In this document: positions 27,099 through 36,231 of the stretch, in pieces | Layout: every line of letters starts with the position of its first letter | Numbering within the stretch: the first letter of the stretch is position 1 | From: JBLNDJ01 sp050261515 | GTDB taxonomy: Bacteria; Acidobacteriota; Terriglobia; Bryobacterales; Bryobacteraceae | DNA: 64,000 nucleotides | Assembly (NCBI GenBank): GCA_050261515.1 | Contig: JBLNDJ010000032.1 | Span: 28,515-92,514 of the forward strand | Direction: 5' to 3' | Program-made: the position numbers and the translations under genes | The notes under the pieces: generated by a model | Database searches by the model: none | What the model was told of the DNA's origin: nothing | Seen by the model: the letters and a program-made list of their open reading frames with translations, nothing else

Positions 27099-28136
27099 AT
27101 GAGAATGCCTTGGGTCTCTATCCTGCTTGTGGCCTCCGCCGGATTTAGCGCCGCGCAGCCGCTGCGCCTGCGCGACATCGCTCCGGTCGATGCGCACGCT
27201 CACGTGTACGCGGACGATCCGCACATAAAGGCGATGCTCGAGCGGCAGAATATGCGGATCGTGAACCTCACGTGCGTCGATCCGTACGATCGCGGCTTCG
27301 AGACCTGGCCCCCGCAGCACCAGGCAATGCTCGCGGTGGCGCGCGGGGCGAAAGGGCGCGCGCCGTGGGTTGCCACCTTCGAAGCCACGGACTGGGAGGA
27401 GCCGGGGTTCTCGGCCCGCGTGATCAAAGATCTCGACCAGGCCTTCCGCGAGGGCGCCGTCGGCGTGAAGTTCTACAAGACGATCGGCATGTATTACCGG
27501 TCGAAGGACGGCCGGTACGTGATGCCGGACGATCCCGCCTTCTCGCCGATCCTCGATGCCATCGAGGCGCGCGGCAAGACGGTCTATGCGCATTTCGCCG
27601 AGCCGAACGGCGCATGGAAGCCGTTCGATCCGGCGGACCCGGATTCGTCATACTACCGCGACAACCCGGCGTGGCACATGTACGGGCATCCGGAGCGGCC
27701 TCCGAAGCAAGTCATTCTGGCGGCGCGCGACCGCATGCTGGCCGCGCATCTCGGGCTGCGAGTGATCGGGTGCCACCTGGGCAGCATGGAGGACAACGTG
27801 GACGAAGTGGCCCGGCGCCTCGACCGCTTTCCGAATTTCGCGGTGGATACGGCGGCGCGCGTGACGCACCTGGCGCTGCAACCGCGCGAGAAGGTCCGGG
27901 CGTTTCTGCTGAAGTATCAGGACCGCGTGCTCTATGCGACCGACGACGGGCTGGTTCCGGGAGGCGACGGCGCGGCGAGCGCGAAGCGGTGGGAGGCCGA
28001 TCTCGAGCGCGATTGGAAGTTCTTCGCGACGGCGGAGAAGGTGGAGTACATGGGCAAGCCGGTTCAGGGGCTTGCGCTGCCCGAGCCGGTGCTGCGGAAG
28101 ATTTTTCACGACAACGTGGCCAAATGGGTCAAGTAG
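27099..28136 (+). CDS. Exported amidohydrolase-family protein
   Basis: 345 residues, signal peptide (VSILLVASAGFSAAQ), then a TIM-barrel amidohydrolase. Metal-ligand candidates: VDAHAHVY, KTVYAHFAEP, IGCHLGSMED and LYATDDG. The layout resembles amidohydrolase-2 (ACMSD-like) enzymes, which decarboxylate or hydrolyse ring compounds. The exact reaction is unknown. Converges on the DedA gene, one base between the stops. Confidence 0.85.
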   Translation: MRMPWVSILLVASAGFSAAQPLRLRDIAPVDAHAHVYADDPHIKAMLERQNMRIVNLTCVDPYDRGFETWPPQHQAMLAVARGAKGRAPWVATFEATDWEEPGFSARVIKDLDQAFREGAVGVKFYKTIGMYYRSKDGRYVMPDDPAFSPILDAIEARGKTVYAHFAEPNGAWKPFDPADPDSSYYRDNPAWHMYGHPERPPKQVILAARDRMLAAHLGLRVIGCHLGSMEDNVDEVARRLDRFPNFAVDTAARVTHLALQPREKVRAFLLKYQDRVLYATDDGLVPGGDGAASAKRWEADLERDWKFFATAEKVEYMGKPVQGLALPEPVLRKIFHDNVAKWVK

Positions 28137-28137
28137 C

Positions 28138-28725
28138 TTAGCGCCGCCGCCGTTTCCACAGCGCGTAGGCCAGCGCGGCGAGGGCGAATGCCGTCGCGGC
28201 TCCGATGAGGAAATAGCGGTGCAGGTCGGTCGAGACACGGTGCCACTGCTCGCCGAGGAAGTAGCCGAGCGAGAGGAACGTCGCCGACCAGATCACTGCG
28301 CCCGGGTAGGCGAACAGGGCGAACCACGGCGCTTCGAGCTCGCTTGCTCCGGCGACATACGCCGTCAGGTGGCGCACGCCGGGCACGAAGTATCCGAGCG
28401 TGAGCGTGAAGCGGCCGATGCGGCGGAACCAGTCGTGGACCTGGTGCACGCGCTCCATGCGTATGTGCAGTTTCGCGCCGTACTTTTCGATCAGGAAGTA
28501 GCCCGTGGCGCGGCCAAGCGTGTAGCTGGCCGTGATGCCGCAGATGCTGCCGAGCACGGCCGCGGCCATGGCGGGGATCGCCTCGAGCTGGCCGCGATAG
28601 ATCAGGTAGCCGGCGAAGGTGAGCAGCGTCTCGTCGGGAATGGGTAGCCCGACGATTCCGAGCACGAGCAGCGAGAAAATCCCGAAGTATCCGTAGCGGG
28701 CGATCCAGTCGAAGATGAGTTCCAA
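28138..28725 (-). CDS. DedA-family membrane protein
   Basis: 195 residues, about five hydrophobic segments. DedA/VTT-type signatures: VLGIVGLPIPDETLLTFAGYL, GRATGYFLIEKYG, FTLTLGYFVPGVRHLTAYVAG (amphipathic re-entrant region with Arg) and a basic C-terminus (WKRRRR). Family members are proton-linked lipid flippases or scramblases, for example of undecaprenyl phosphate. Ends 2 bp from the amidohydrolase stop. Confidence 0.92.
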   Translation of the reverse strand: MELIFDWIARYGYFGIFSLLVLGIVGLPIPDETLLTFAGYLIYRGQLEAIPAMAAAVLGSICGITASYTLGRATGYFLIEKYGAKLHIRMERVHQVHDWFRRIGRFTLTLGYFVPGVRHLTAYVAGASELEAPWFALFAYPGAVIWSATFLSLGYFLGEQWHRVSTDLHRYFLIGAATAFALAALAYALWKRRRR

Positions 28726-28755
28726 ATCTCAGCGTAGCGTGTCGCCGGCCAGGGG

Positions 28756-28771
28756 CAGGCCCGGGGGCCTG
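28756..28771. repeat. Fragment of the composite palindromic element
   Basis: CAGGCCC/GGGCCTG hairpin (28756-28762 with 28765-28771) preceded by GGGG, matching one inner hairpin of the 76-120 element. It lies in the 70 bp between the dedA start and the heparinase stop. The second hairpin and the CCCCAC arm are not recognisable. Confidence 0.45.
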
Positions 28772-28796
28772 GAAGTTGGTCGATCCGGCTGCTCCC

Positions 28797-30716
28797 CTAG
28801 GCGCCCGAATGAGCTTGAAACCGGACTACTCCGGCCTGCCGCGATTCATAGTGCAATTCGACTGCTTGTTCGGTTTGCACGATGCCGAGGCGGATGGGGT
28901 GGTCGCAGGCATTGAGATCCAGCAAGGCTGCAAAGCGCGCCGCCCCGGCGGCGTTCTGACTCACGCGGATTACGGGGGCGGGCTCCTTCGACCCCAGCGC
29001 GCGCGATCGCCAGCCCCCGGAGACTTCGACTTCCACGGCTCCGGCGAAGGCCAGCGCCGCTCGCGATCCGATCGCGAAGCACATGTCGCCGAGAGGGCGG
29101 ACCGGTGCGCCGGCGTGCCAGAACTGCTCGCAAACGCGCCCGCCCGCGATGTCGTCGAGGATAAAGAGCAGGTTCGGTTTCAGGAACAGCAAGCGGCGGC
29201 GATGCTCCACTCCGCCATAACGGACCGTGGCGTCGAGCTTATCCTGCGCCGGTCCGGTGCGCCATTCGCGAATTTGCACTTGCGGCGTATCGAGCCAGCG
29301 GAAAGGCCCGGCGGGTGTCGCCTGGTCGCGCCCGTCCACGCGCACCGTGTTGTGCGCGGCGGACCCGCGGAACCGGTCGCGCCATTCGGGATCGCTGACA
29401 TATGTATACGTGCCGGGGTCGATCAGAATCTCTTCGGCGCCGAGGCGCGCGACGATGCTGAGCGTGTCCGAATGGCTGTGGCCGGCGCTTCCGCCTGCAA
29501 ACGGGCCGGCGTCGATGACGATGTGCGTCTCGCCCGCGGCCAGGATTGCGGCGCCCGCGTCGGGGTACAACTTCGAGTGCGGCGCGGCGGGCACGTCCGC
29601 GAACTCGCGCGGGCCGAGCCACCAGGCGGCCTGCTCCGGCGCGTCTTTGCACCGGGCGCCCCAATCTTCGCGGCCGAGCAGCGCGGCGGCGGTGGCAAGG
29701 GTCGCGCGGCCGAAACGGTCCCGCGCGCCGTAGGGATGGAAGAACCGGCCTCCGTCGTCGTCGCCCAGGAAGGGGAGGCTGCGCGAAGGCCCGAGCAGGG
29801 CGCCGGCGTAGTCCGCCATGCGCGCGAGGCGCTGCTTGTAGTCCTCCGGTGTATCCGCGAGCACGGCGTGGAACAGGAACATGTCGAGCGCATAGATGTG
29901 GTAGTAGCTCGACTGCTCGAAGTGGCTGCCGTCTTCGCGCACTTGCGCCCGCATCTGCTCGCGGACGATGCGCCCGCCGTTTTCGGCCCAGCGCGCGGAT
30001 TCCGGGAACGCGGGGAACAGCGCGCCAAGCGCGTGCAGCGCCACCGCCTCGCCGAGCAAGTGCGTGTTCGGAGAAAAGTAGATCGAGAGGTTCCGCTCGA
30101 TGTACCGGCCGTGGCGGTGAAGCGCGGTGAGGAAGCGCCGGCGAAGCGGCGCGTCCATTTCAGCGCCGGTGAGGTGATACACCCAGGTCCATGAGAGGGC
30201 GCGGAAGGCGGCTTCGAGCGCGCTGGTCCAGTTGATGCCGGCGAGGAACGGGTTCGCGCGCATCCAGCTTTCGAATTGGGTTGCGATTTCGTCGAGGAAC
30301 TCGCGCCTGCCGGTGAACAGAAACGCCTGCGCGAGCAGCACCCAGTGCTGGTGCCGGTTCAGCTCCCAGATGATCTTGTGGTCGCCGGCGCGCTGCGCGT
30401 CGAGATACGGAATCAGGCGGAAATAGCGCGGTTCGGTTGAAATTCCGCTCGAGTAATCGCGGCGCCAGTCGATTTCAGGGCCGGTCTCGATGGTGCAGCC
30501 GAGCAGCGGAAAGCGATGAGTGAGTATCTGCGCGGCGAGCGCTTCGACGTCGCGGGCGTACGCGGTGCCGCGCAAGGCGTCCGCTACTGTGTGCGGCTCC
30601 GGCAGCGCGGCCAGCGGCGCGGCCTGTTCGCCCGGCGCGCGCGGCGAGGCGAGCCACATCCGGAGATTGCCCGCCTCCTGCGCGATGCGGAATGCGAGTT
30701 CAGCCCGGCTGCGCAC
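28797..30716 (-). CDS. Heparinase II/III-like polysaccharide lyase
   Basis: 639 residues from GTG 30716, 4 bp after the transketolase stop. An N-terminal alpha/alpha-toroid domain has RHQHWVLLAQAFLFTGRREF, then SIYFSPNTHLLGEA and HFEQSSYYHIYALDMF. The C-terminal beta domain has AGHSHSDTLSIV and GTYTYVSDPEWRDRFRGSAA with HNTV. This His/Tyr set is typical of heparinase II/III-family lyases that cut uronic-acid polysaccharides. No signal peptide is obvious. The frame stays open upstream into transketolase, but that part is a shadow. Confidence 0.87.
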   Translation of the reverse strand: MRSRAELAFRIAQEAGNLRMWLASPRAPGEQAAPLAALPEPHTVADALRGTAYARDVEALAAQILTHRFPLLGCTIETGPEIDWRRDYSSGISTEPRYFRLIPYLDAQRAGDHKIIWELNRHQHWVLLAQAFLFTGRREFLDEIATQFESWMRANPFLAGINWTSALEAAFRALSWTWVYHLTGAEMDAPLRRRFLTALHRHGRYIERNLSIYFSPNTHLLGEAVALHALGALFPAFPESARWAENGGRIVREQMRAQVREDGSHFEQSSYYHIYALDMFLFHAVLADTPEDYKQRLARMADYAGALLGPSRSLPFLGDDDGGRFFHPYGARDRFGRATLATAAALLGREDWGARCKDAPEQAAWWLGPREFADVPAAPHSKLYPDAGAAILAAGETHIVIDAGPFAGGSAGHSHSDTLSIVARLGAEEILIDPGTYTYVSDPEWRDRFRGSAAHNTVRVDGRDQATPAGPFRWLDTPQVQIREWRTGPAQDKLDATVRYGGVEHRRRLLFLKPNLLFILDDIAGGRVCEQFWHAGAPVRPLGDMCFAIGSRAALAFAGAVEVEVSGGWRSRALGSKEPAPVIRVSQNAAGAARFAALLDLNACDHPIRLGIVQTEQAVELHYESRQAGVVRFQAHSGA

Positions 30717-30720
30717 TCGA

Positions 30721-32592
30721 TCAGGAGAACATAGGTCTCGCGGCGCGCGCAATCGAGTTCTTCGCGGTCTCCACGATATGGCGGGCCGAAATGCCGAAGC
30801 GCTCGAGCAGCTCGGCGGGCTTGCCGCTGCGCGGAATCTCGCGGACCGCGAGCTTGTGGACCGCCGCGCGCTCCTCCGCCAGCGCCGCCAGAACCGAGTC
30901 GCCGAGGCCGCCGTGCGCGTAGTGGTCCTCCACCGTGATGACGACTCCGCCCGCCGCGCGGCTCGCCTCGATGAGCCCCTCGCGGTCGATGGGCTGGATG
31001 CTGAACAGATCGATGACTCGCACCGCAATGCCCTCCTGCCGTAACTGTTCGTGCGCGGCCAGGGCCTCGGCCAGCGTCACGCCGCCTGCGACGATCACCG
31101 CGCGGTCGCGGTCGCTCTTCCGCAGCACTTTGCACTTGCCGATCGCGAAGCTCTCGTCAGGCCCGTATACGACGGGCGACCCCGGGCGCCCCAGGCGCAG
31201 GTAGCACGGTCCTTTGTGCCCGATTGCGAGTTCGGTGGCGCGCCATGCGGCCGTCGCGTCCGACGGGTAGAGCACCGTGTAGTTCGGCTCGGCGCAGGTC
31301 ATTGCGATGTCTTCGAGCGCCATCTGTGTGGGGCCGTCCTCGCCGATCGAGACACCGACGTGCGTGCCCGCCAGCTTGATATTCGAGTTGCTGATGGCCG
31401 CGATGCGGAGGAAGTCATAGGCGCGCGTCAGGAAGCAGCCGAACGTGGAGACGAAGGGGATCTTGCCCTGCGCCGCCAGGCCCATCCCCATGCCCGTCAT
31501 ATTCTGCTCGGCGATGAAGCACTCGAAGAAGCGCTCGGGCGCGGCCTTCATGAACTCTTCGGTGTAGGTGGAATTCTTCACGTCGCCATCGAGCACGACG
31601 ATGCGCGGGTCGGCCTTGCCGAGCGCGGCGAGCGCGTCCCCGAACGCCTTGCGCGTGGCCACCAGCTCGCCGCCGGGCTTGTAGGGCGGCTGCGCGGCGG
31701 CGGCCGGCCGCCCGTTGCCGCTCGCGGTGGACTGCGGCAGCTTCGGCGTCCACGGCAGGGCATCGCCGTGGAGCTTCGTCTCGAGCGCCGCGATCATCTT
31801 CGCGGCCACGTCGGGCTTCATCGCCTTGCCGTGCTCGCCTTCCTTGTCCTCCACGCCGATCATCCCTTTGCCCTTGATCGTGCGCGCGAGGACGACGGTC
31901 GGCCGGTCCGTGGTCTGCGCGGCCTTCGCGTACGCGTCGAGCAGCTCCGGGATGCTATGACCATCGACCACGAGCGCCTGCCATCCGAACGCCTCCCAGC
32001 GGCGGCGGTAGGTCTCCATGTCGTGCTGGAGCATCGTGGGCTGGCTCTGGCCCAGGCGGTTCACGTCGATCGTGGCGCACAGGCTGCCTAGCTTCCACGT
32101 GGGCGCGGTCTCGGCCGCTTCCCACACCGAACCCTCGGCCGTTTCGCCGTCGCCCATGAGCACGTAAATGCGCTGGTCCGAGCCGTTGAGGCGCGCGCCA
32201 AGCGCCATGCCGATCGCGACCGGCAGGCCCTGGCCGAGCGATCCCGTCGCGACGCTCACGAACGGCAGGCGCGGCGTCGGGTGGCCTTCGAGGTCGGAAT
32301 CGATCCGCCGCAGAGTGAGAAGATGCTCCACCGGGAACGCGCCCGCCTCGGCCCACGCAGCATAGAGGATCGGTGCGGCGTGCCCCTTCGACAGCACGAA
32401 TTTGTCGCTGTTCGGATTGCGCGGGTTGGCGGGATCGTAGCGCATCACCGAGAAGAACAGCACGGACATGATCTCGGCCGCAGACGTCGAGCTGGTCGGA
32501 TGGCCGCTACCGGCCGCGGTGGTGGCGCGGATCGCATCGATCCGCATGCGCGTGGCTTTCTCTTCGAGCAGTGCGAGAGATGATGCAGGCAT
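30721..32592 (-). CDS. tkt: Transketolase (short, animal-like length)
   Basis: 623 residues with a full set of transketolase regions: TPP domain with SGHPTSSTSAAEIM and GDGETAEGSVWEA...IDVN, pyrimidine domain with the catalytic Glu in FIAEQNMTGMG and DGPTQMALEDIAM, and a C-terminal domain. Transfers two-carbon ketol units in the pentose-phosphate pathway. Length equals the animal type and is shorter than the usual bacterial enzyme of about 660. GGAGGGG lies before ATG 32592. The heparinase gene follows 4 bp after its stop. Gap 32593-32798 contains no recognised feature beyond this ribosome-binding site. Confidence 0.94.
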   Translation of the reverse strand: MPASSLALLEEKATRMRIDAIRATTAAGSGHPTSSTSAAEIMSVLFFSVMRYDPANPRNPNSDKFVLSKGHAAPILYAAWAEAGAFPVEHLLTLRRIDSDLEGHPTPRLPFVSVATGSLGQGLPVAIGMALGARLNGSDQRIYVLMGDGETAEGSVWEAAETAPTWKLGSLCATIDVNRLGQSQPTMLQHDMETYRRRWEAFGWQALVVDGHSIPELLDAYAKAAQTTDRPTVVLARTIKGKGMIGVEDKEGEHGKAMKPDVAAKMIAALETKLHGDALPWTPKLPQSTASGNGRPAAAAQPPYKPGGELVATRKAFGDALAALGKADPRIVVLDGDVKNSTYTEEFMKAAPERFFECFIAEQNMTGMGMGLAAQGKIPFVSTFGCFLTRAYDFLRIAAISNSNIKLAGTHVGVSIGEDGPTQMALEDIAMTCAEPNYTVLYPSDATAAWRATELAIGHKGPCYLRLGRPGSPVVYGPDESFAIGKCKVLRKSDRDRAVIVAGGVTLAEALAAHEQLRQEGIAVRVIDLFSIQPIDREGLIEASRAAGGVVITVEDHYAHGGLGDSVLAALAEERAAVHKLAVREIPRSGKPAELLERFGISARHIVETAKNSIARAARPMFS

Positions 32593-32798
32593 GTGTGCCC
32601 CTCCGTTCCCTGCTCCCAGAATAGCGCCGGTGGCGCTCGGGGACGTGCTGGGCGTGCGTACGTGCGGCTCGATGAGAATCGGTCGTGCGACTCTTGTGCG
32701 GGGTGTCGTGCGCGGTGCTCCAGATAGCCGCGGCGGGCCGCGATATAGCGACCGCGTTCAAGGCGATCTGCCGCGCCGCGGCCGCCGCGCGATAGGCC

Positions 32799-33863
32799 TC
32801 AGAGCTTCACGATCGCGCGCCGCTCGGCCGATTCCTGCGCGAGCAGGGTGATCTCGTTCACGCGGAAAATATCGTCCAGCGTGAGCGGGGGCGCGGCCCC
32901 GAGATATACCGACTGCGTGAACTCGATGAACAGCGATCGACGCGGGGGCAGTTCGCGAATCACGCGCGGCGGCTTCGTTCCGGTGAGCAGCGTGACGCCC
33001 GTCGATTCCTGGTATTCCACGATGCCCTTCGTGCCGGCCAGCCGCAGGCGGTCGTCGCCGTGCGAGGGCGCTCCTTCGGGGCGCAGGTAGTCCATGTGCA
33101 GCGTCGCCACGCCGCCGTTGTCCAGGCGGAACGTGGACGCGGTCACGTTCTCCATATCGCCCAGCTCCGGGAACCCGACGCGCGACACGAACGAGACGGC
33201 CTCGGTGAACTCGCGCCCGCTCGACCAGCGCATGAGGTCGATCATGTGTATGCCGATCCACGGAATGGTCCCGCCGTAGGTGGCGCGGCGCTTGTACCAC
33301 TCCGGCCGGTCGCCAGCCTGGTACGATTTCTGCGCCGAGATCTGGGCCACTTCGCCGATCTCGCCGGAGGCGGCCACCTGCTTGATCGCCAGATACTCGG
33401 GCTCGAAACGCATCGGCAGCAGCGTGGTGAGGCGCACCTCCTTGTTGCGCGCAAGCGCCTGGCGGATGCGTGCGAGATCCGCGCGCTTGATGGCGAGCGG
33501 CTTTTCCGCGGCCACGTGCAGCTTGCGTTCGATGCACGCGAGCACCGCCTCCGCGCGCTCGCCGTTGTTGTTGCACACGCCCACGACGTCGAGTTGCTCG
33601 CGGTCGAGCATCTCGCGGTAATCCGTGTAACGGCGTATGGAGGCGAACTGCGGCCGCGATGCGGCGGCGGGGTCCGCCACGGCGACCAGCACGGCGTCCG
33701 GGATGCGCGCGAGCGCGCCCGTGATCTCGTAGAAATGCCCGTCCAGGCCGATCAGGCCGATCCGAACCTTGCGGGGCAGGTGCACCGGCTCCGCGTTCTG
33801 CGCGGCCGCGATTGCCGTTGCCGCCGCGCCCGCGAACCATTCGCGGCGTGTCGTTCTGCGCAT
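32799..33863 (-). CDS. Tat-exported Gfo/Idh/MocA-family oxidoreductase
   Basis: 354 residues. Twin-arginine leader (RRTTRREWFAGAAATAIAA), then a Rossmann start VRIGLIGLDGHFYEI, the EKP motif in VAAEKPLAIKRA and the substrate-domain GGTIPWIGIHMIDLMRW. NAD(P)-dependent sugar or cyclitol oxidoreductases of this type are often exported pre-folded with cofactor in this phylum. ATG 33863 begins the Tat motif; longer upstream reading is a shadow. Divergent from the polysaccharide deacetylase gene with 15 bp between starts. Confidence 0.9.
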   Translation of the reverse strand: MRRTTRREWFAGAAATAIAAAQNAEPVHLPRKVRIGLIGLDGHFYEITGALARIPDAVLVAVADPAAASRPQFASIRRYTDYREMLDREQLDVVGVCNNNGERAEAVLACIERKLHVAAEKPLAIKRADLARIRQALARNKEVRLTTLLPMRFEPEYLAIKQVAASGEIGEVAQISAQKSYQAGDRPEWYKRRATYGGTIPWIGIHMIDLMRWSSGREFTEAVSFVSRVGFPELGDMENVTASTFRLDNGGVATLHMDYLRPEGAPSHGDDRLRLAGTKGIVEYQESTGVTLLTGTKPPRVIRELPPRRSLFIEFTQSVYLGAAPPLTLDDIFRVNEITLLAQESAERRAIVKL

Positions 33864-33878
33864 TCCAGCAATTGTACA

Positions 33879-35279
33879 ATGCGATTTATGCTGCGACTCG
33901 CGTTGTTCCTGGGATTCCTGGCGTGTACACTCGCGCGGGCAGCTTCTCCGGTGTACGTCGTGCTCTGGTTCGATACGGAGGACTACGTGGCGCCCGCGGC
34001 CGACGATGCCGCGCTCAGGATCGCGCGGGACCTGACAGATCTGGGCGTGCGCGCGACGTTCAAAGTGGTCGCAGAGAAGGCGCGCGTGCTCGAGCAACGC
34101 GGGCGCTGGGACGTGGTGCGCGCGCTCGCACTGCACGACATCGGCTATCACACGGCCTTCCACAGCATGCCGCCGGCTCCGGCCGTGTACCTGCGCGATC
34201 TCGGGTTCCTTGAAGGCGCGGCGGAGTTCGAGCGGCGCGAGGCCTCGGGCGCACGCGAGGTCCAGCGCATCTTCGGCGTGCGGCCGAGTTGCTATGGGCA
34301 GCCGGGCAGCTCCTGGGGGCCGCAATCGAATCCGGCGCTGCGCCGCATGGGTATTCCGATGTATATGGACGAGGGTACGCAGGTGGGGCTCGACGATCAG
34401 CCGTTCTGGTACGGCGGCCTGCTGCACGTCTTCAACATGGGCAAGTACGCGTTGCGCGCACCGCTCGACGGCCCGGAGTCCGTCCCGCAGAGCTACAAGC
34501 AGTTCGACGCGGCCGAAGCCGCGCTGGCCGCGAGCGGCGGCGGCGTGATCAGCATCTACTACCACCCCACAGAGTTCGTCAGCAAGAAGTTCTGGGATAG
34601 CGTGAACTTTCCCAAGGGCGCGGACCGCGAGCGCTCCGAGTGGACAATCCAGCCGCAGAGAACGCCGGCCGATTCCGAGCGCTGCTACCGCGTGCTTCGC
34701 GATTACGTGGCGCACATGAAGTCCGTCGCGGGCGTGCGGTTCGTGACGGCGACCGATCTGCTGCAGCTCTACGGCAGCGCGCAGCCGCCGCGCGTGGACC
34801 GCGCCCGCATCGCGGCCCATATGGCCGCGCGCCAGACATTCCTCCGGACCGAACAGGGGGCGCTCTCGGCCGCCGACATGCTGCTCGTTCTGCTCGGCAT
34901 GGAGCCCGAGGTGGTTGACGGCCCGGCGACGCGCATCGCGACGACATACCGGCACGAGACGATCGCGCGCGCGGCGTTCGAGCGTGCCAAGGCCGATGTC
35001 GTCTCGTTCATCCGCGCGAACAAGCGGCTCCCGGCCGAGGTGTGGATCGCATCGGAAAAACTCTCGACGGGCGATTTCGCCGCGACGCTCGCGGCCGACG
35101 ATGGCGGTTCGAAACAGGTGACCGTGCGCCGGGCGAACCTCGAGTTCGAGAAGTACGTCTCGCAGGACCCAAAGGGTTCCTTCAGCTGGCCGATTCACCC
35201 GGAAGGCTTCAGCGCGCCGGAGCTGCTCGAACTCGGGCGGCTCCAGGCGTGGACCCTCAAGCCCGCGCGGCTGCGGTGA
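33879..35279 (+). CDS. Secreted polysaccharide deacetylase-like protein
   Basis: 466 residues with a signal peptide (LALFLGFLACTLARA). The NodB-like core has VVLWFDTEDYV (metal or catalytic Asp) and the HxxxH motif in GYHTAFHSM; CYGQPGSSWGPQ and ISIYYHPTEFV fit later core motifs. Family members remove N- or O-acetyl groups from sugars. The last 150 residues form an extra domain not recognised here. ATG 33879 is preferred; ATG 33888 is possible. Confidence 0.82.
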   Translation: MRFMLRLALFLGFLACTLARAASPVYVVLWFDTEDYVAPAADDAALRIARDLTDLGVRATFKVVAEKARVLEQRGRWDVVRALALHDIGYHTAFHSMPPAPAVYLRDLGFLEGAAEFERREASGAREVQRIFGVRPSCYGQPGSSWGPQSNPALRRMGIPMYMDEGTQVGLDDQPFWYGGLLHVFNMGKYALRAPLDGPESVPQSYKQFDAAEAALAASGGGVISIYYHPTEFVSKKFWDSVNFPKGADRERSEWTIQPQRTPADSERCYRVLRDYVAHMKSVAGVRFVTATDLLQLYGSAQPPRVDRARIAAHMAARQTFLRTEQGALSAADMLLVLLGMEPEVVDGPATRIATTYRHETIARAAFERAKADVVSFIRANKRLPAEVWIASEKLSTGDFAATLAADDGGSKQVTVRRANLEFEKYVSQDPKGSFSWPIHPEGFSAPELLELGRLQAWTLKPARLR

Positions 35280-35335
35280 CCGGGCTTGACGCGCGCCTGA
35301 CGAAGCGGTATCTGTCTAGGCGAGGATTCCCTTCC

Positions 35336-35551
35336 ATGATGAAGGCGGACAAAGCATCTGTGATTTGGGACGCGGACAAGAAGCTCTGGCGTGTTCGCAT
35401 CCAGATGGGAGAAGAAGTTATCAAGCGTCCCTGCTCGGGCCGCAAAGTCTCGCGCGACGCGGGCGATGACGCGCTCCGCGCCGCGGCCATTGAGACGGCG
35501 CGCGCGGACGGGTATGAAGTGGACCCCGGGGCCGTGGCGATCGAGCGGTGA
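35336..35551 (+). CDS. Small hypothetical protein
   Basis: 71 residues, with two adjacent ATG codons at 35336 and 35339 and CGAGGA about 10 bases upstream. The N-terminal half reads as a short beta-sheet (SVIWDADKKLWRVRIQMGEE). The C-terminal half is acidic and helical (DALRAAAIETARADG). No family recognised. It ends 2 bp from the HepT stop on the other strand. Strong codon bias supports expression. Confidence 0.55.
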   Translation: MMKADKASVIWDADKKLWRVRIQMGEEVIKRPCSGRKVSRDAGDDALRAAAIETARADGYEVDPGAVAIER

Positions 35552-35553
35552 GA

Positions 35554-35904
35554 TTAGCCGGGGAAATCGTTTTCGAGTAATGCGGCGATCTGGCGCCGCA
35601 GTGCCGGTACATCTTCGGTTGCGGCGACCCACAAGATCTGCCAGTCCAGGTCGAAATAGGCATGCACGATGCGGTGCCGCACGCTCACGATCTGATGCCA
35701 GGGTACTTCGGGGTGCCTCTCTCGCACTGCGAGAGAAAGATGGCTGACCGCCTCGCCGATCACAGTCAGGTGGTGGAGGACCGCCGCTTGCAGGATCTCA
35801 TCGCCGAGAAACGACTCCTCCGATTTTGCCGCGACGATGGACTCAATCTTCAGGGTCGCATCCAGAATGTCTTTCAGGAACGACGAGTCACGCCGCGTAG
35901 ACAA
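35554..35904 (-). CDS. hepT: HepT-like toxin (DUF86, RX4HXY nuclease motif)
   Basis: 116 residues if TTG 35904 is the start. HEPN-family helical protein with the signature R-x4-H-x-Y in VRHRIVHAYFDLDW and HLTVIGEAVSHLS. In type VII toxin-antitoxin systems HepT is an RNase or mRNA interferase-type toxin that the MntA nucleotidyltransferase silences by adding AMP to the motif Tyr. Its start overlaps the MntA end by about 17 nt. The start codon is uncertain; a longer frame begins at 35937. Confidence 0.82.
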   Translation of the reverse strand: MSTRRDSSFLKDILDATLKIESIVAAKSEESFLGDEILQAAVLHHLTVIGEAVSHLSLAVRERHPEVPWHQIVSVRHRIVHAYFDLDWQILWVAATEDVPALRRQIAALLENDFPG

Positions 35905-36193
35905 GCTGGGCCTCGCGCAAGACCTCGGGACGCACACGCGGCTTCAAGCCGGGCTTGGTCACGAGGTCCACTTTTCGCCCAAGCAAGCTTTGTAACTCAT
36001 CGCTCAGGGTTGCGAACTTGATCAGCCCGATTCGCGCGCCGGGCTCGAACTCGACCAGGATATCGATGTCGCTCTCAGGTCTCATGCCTCCGCGCGCCGC
36101 CGAGCCGAAGACGGAGAGTTCCTTGACGCCGTAACGCCGACACAGGTCCGCGATACGATCCATCGGGAGCTCGATGCCTGAGATGAGAGTCAT
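35888..36193 (-). CDS. mntA: MntA-like nucleotidyltransferase antitoxin
   Basis: 101 residues from ATG 36193, with GGAG at a good distance upstream. Minimal nucleotidyltransferase: VFGSAARGGMRPESDIDILV supplies the GS-x9-DxD active site. MntA proteins AMPylate HepT to neutralise it. Gene order, antitoxin first and overlapping the toxin, matches known pairs. It sits between the fucosidase gene and the small 71-aa gene. Confidence 0.87.
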   Translation of the reverse strand: MTLISGIELPMDRIADLCRRYGVKELSVFGSAARGGMRPESDIDILVEFEPGARIGLIKFATLSDELQSLLGRKVDLVTKPGLKPRVRPEVLREAQLVYAA

Positions 36194-36231
36194 CCAATCT
36201 CCAATAAGTATTATCCATCGACCGCTTGGGC

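Noticed and set aside
30717..31028. N-terminal extension of the heparinase frame into transketolase
   Set aside because: The added residues are Arg/Ser-rich shadow of the transketolase gene; the lyase begins at 30716.
33864..35198. N-terminal extension of the Tat-exported MocA frame
   Set aside because: It is the antisense of the polysaccharide deacetylase gene; the Tat leader starts at 33863.
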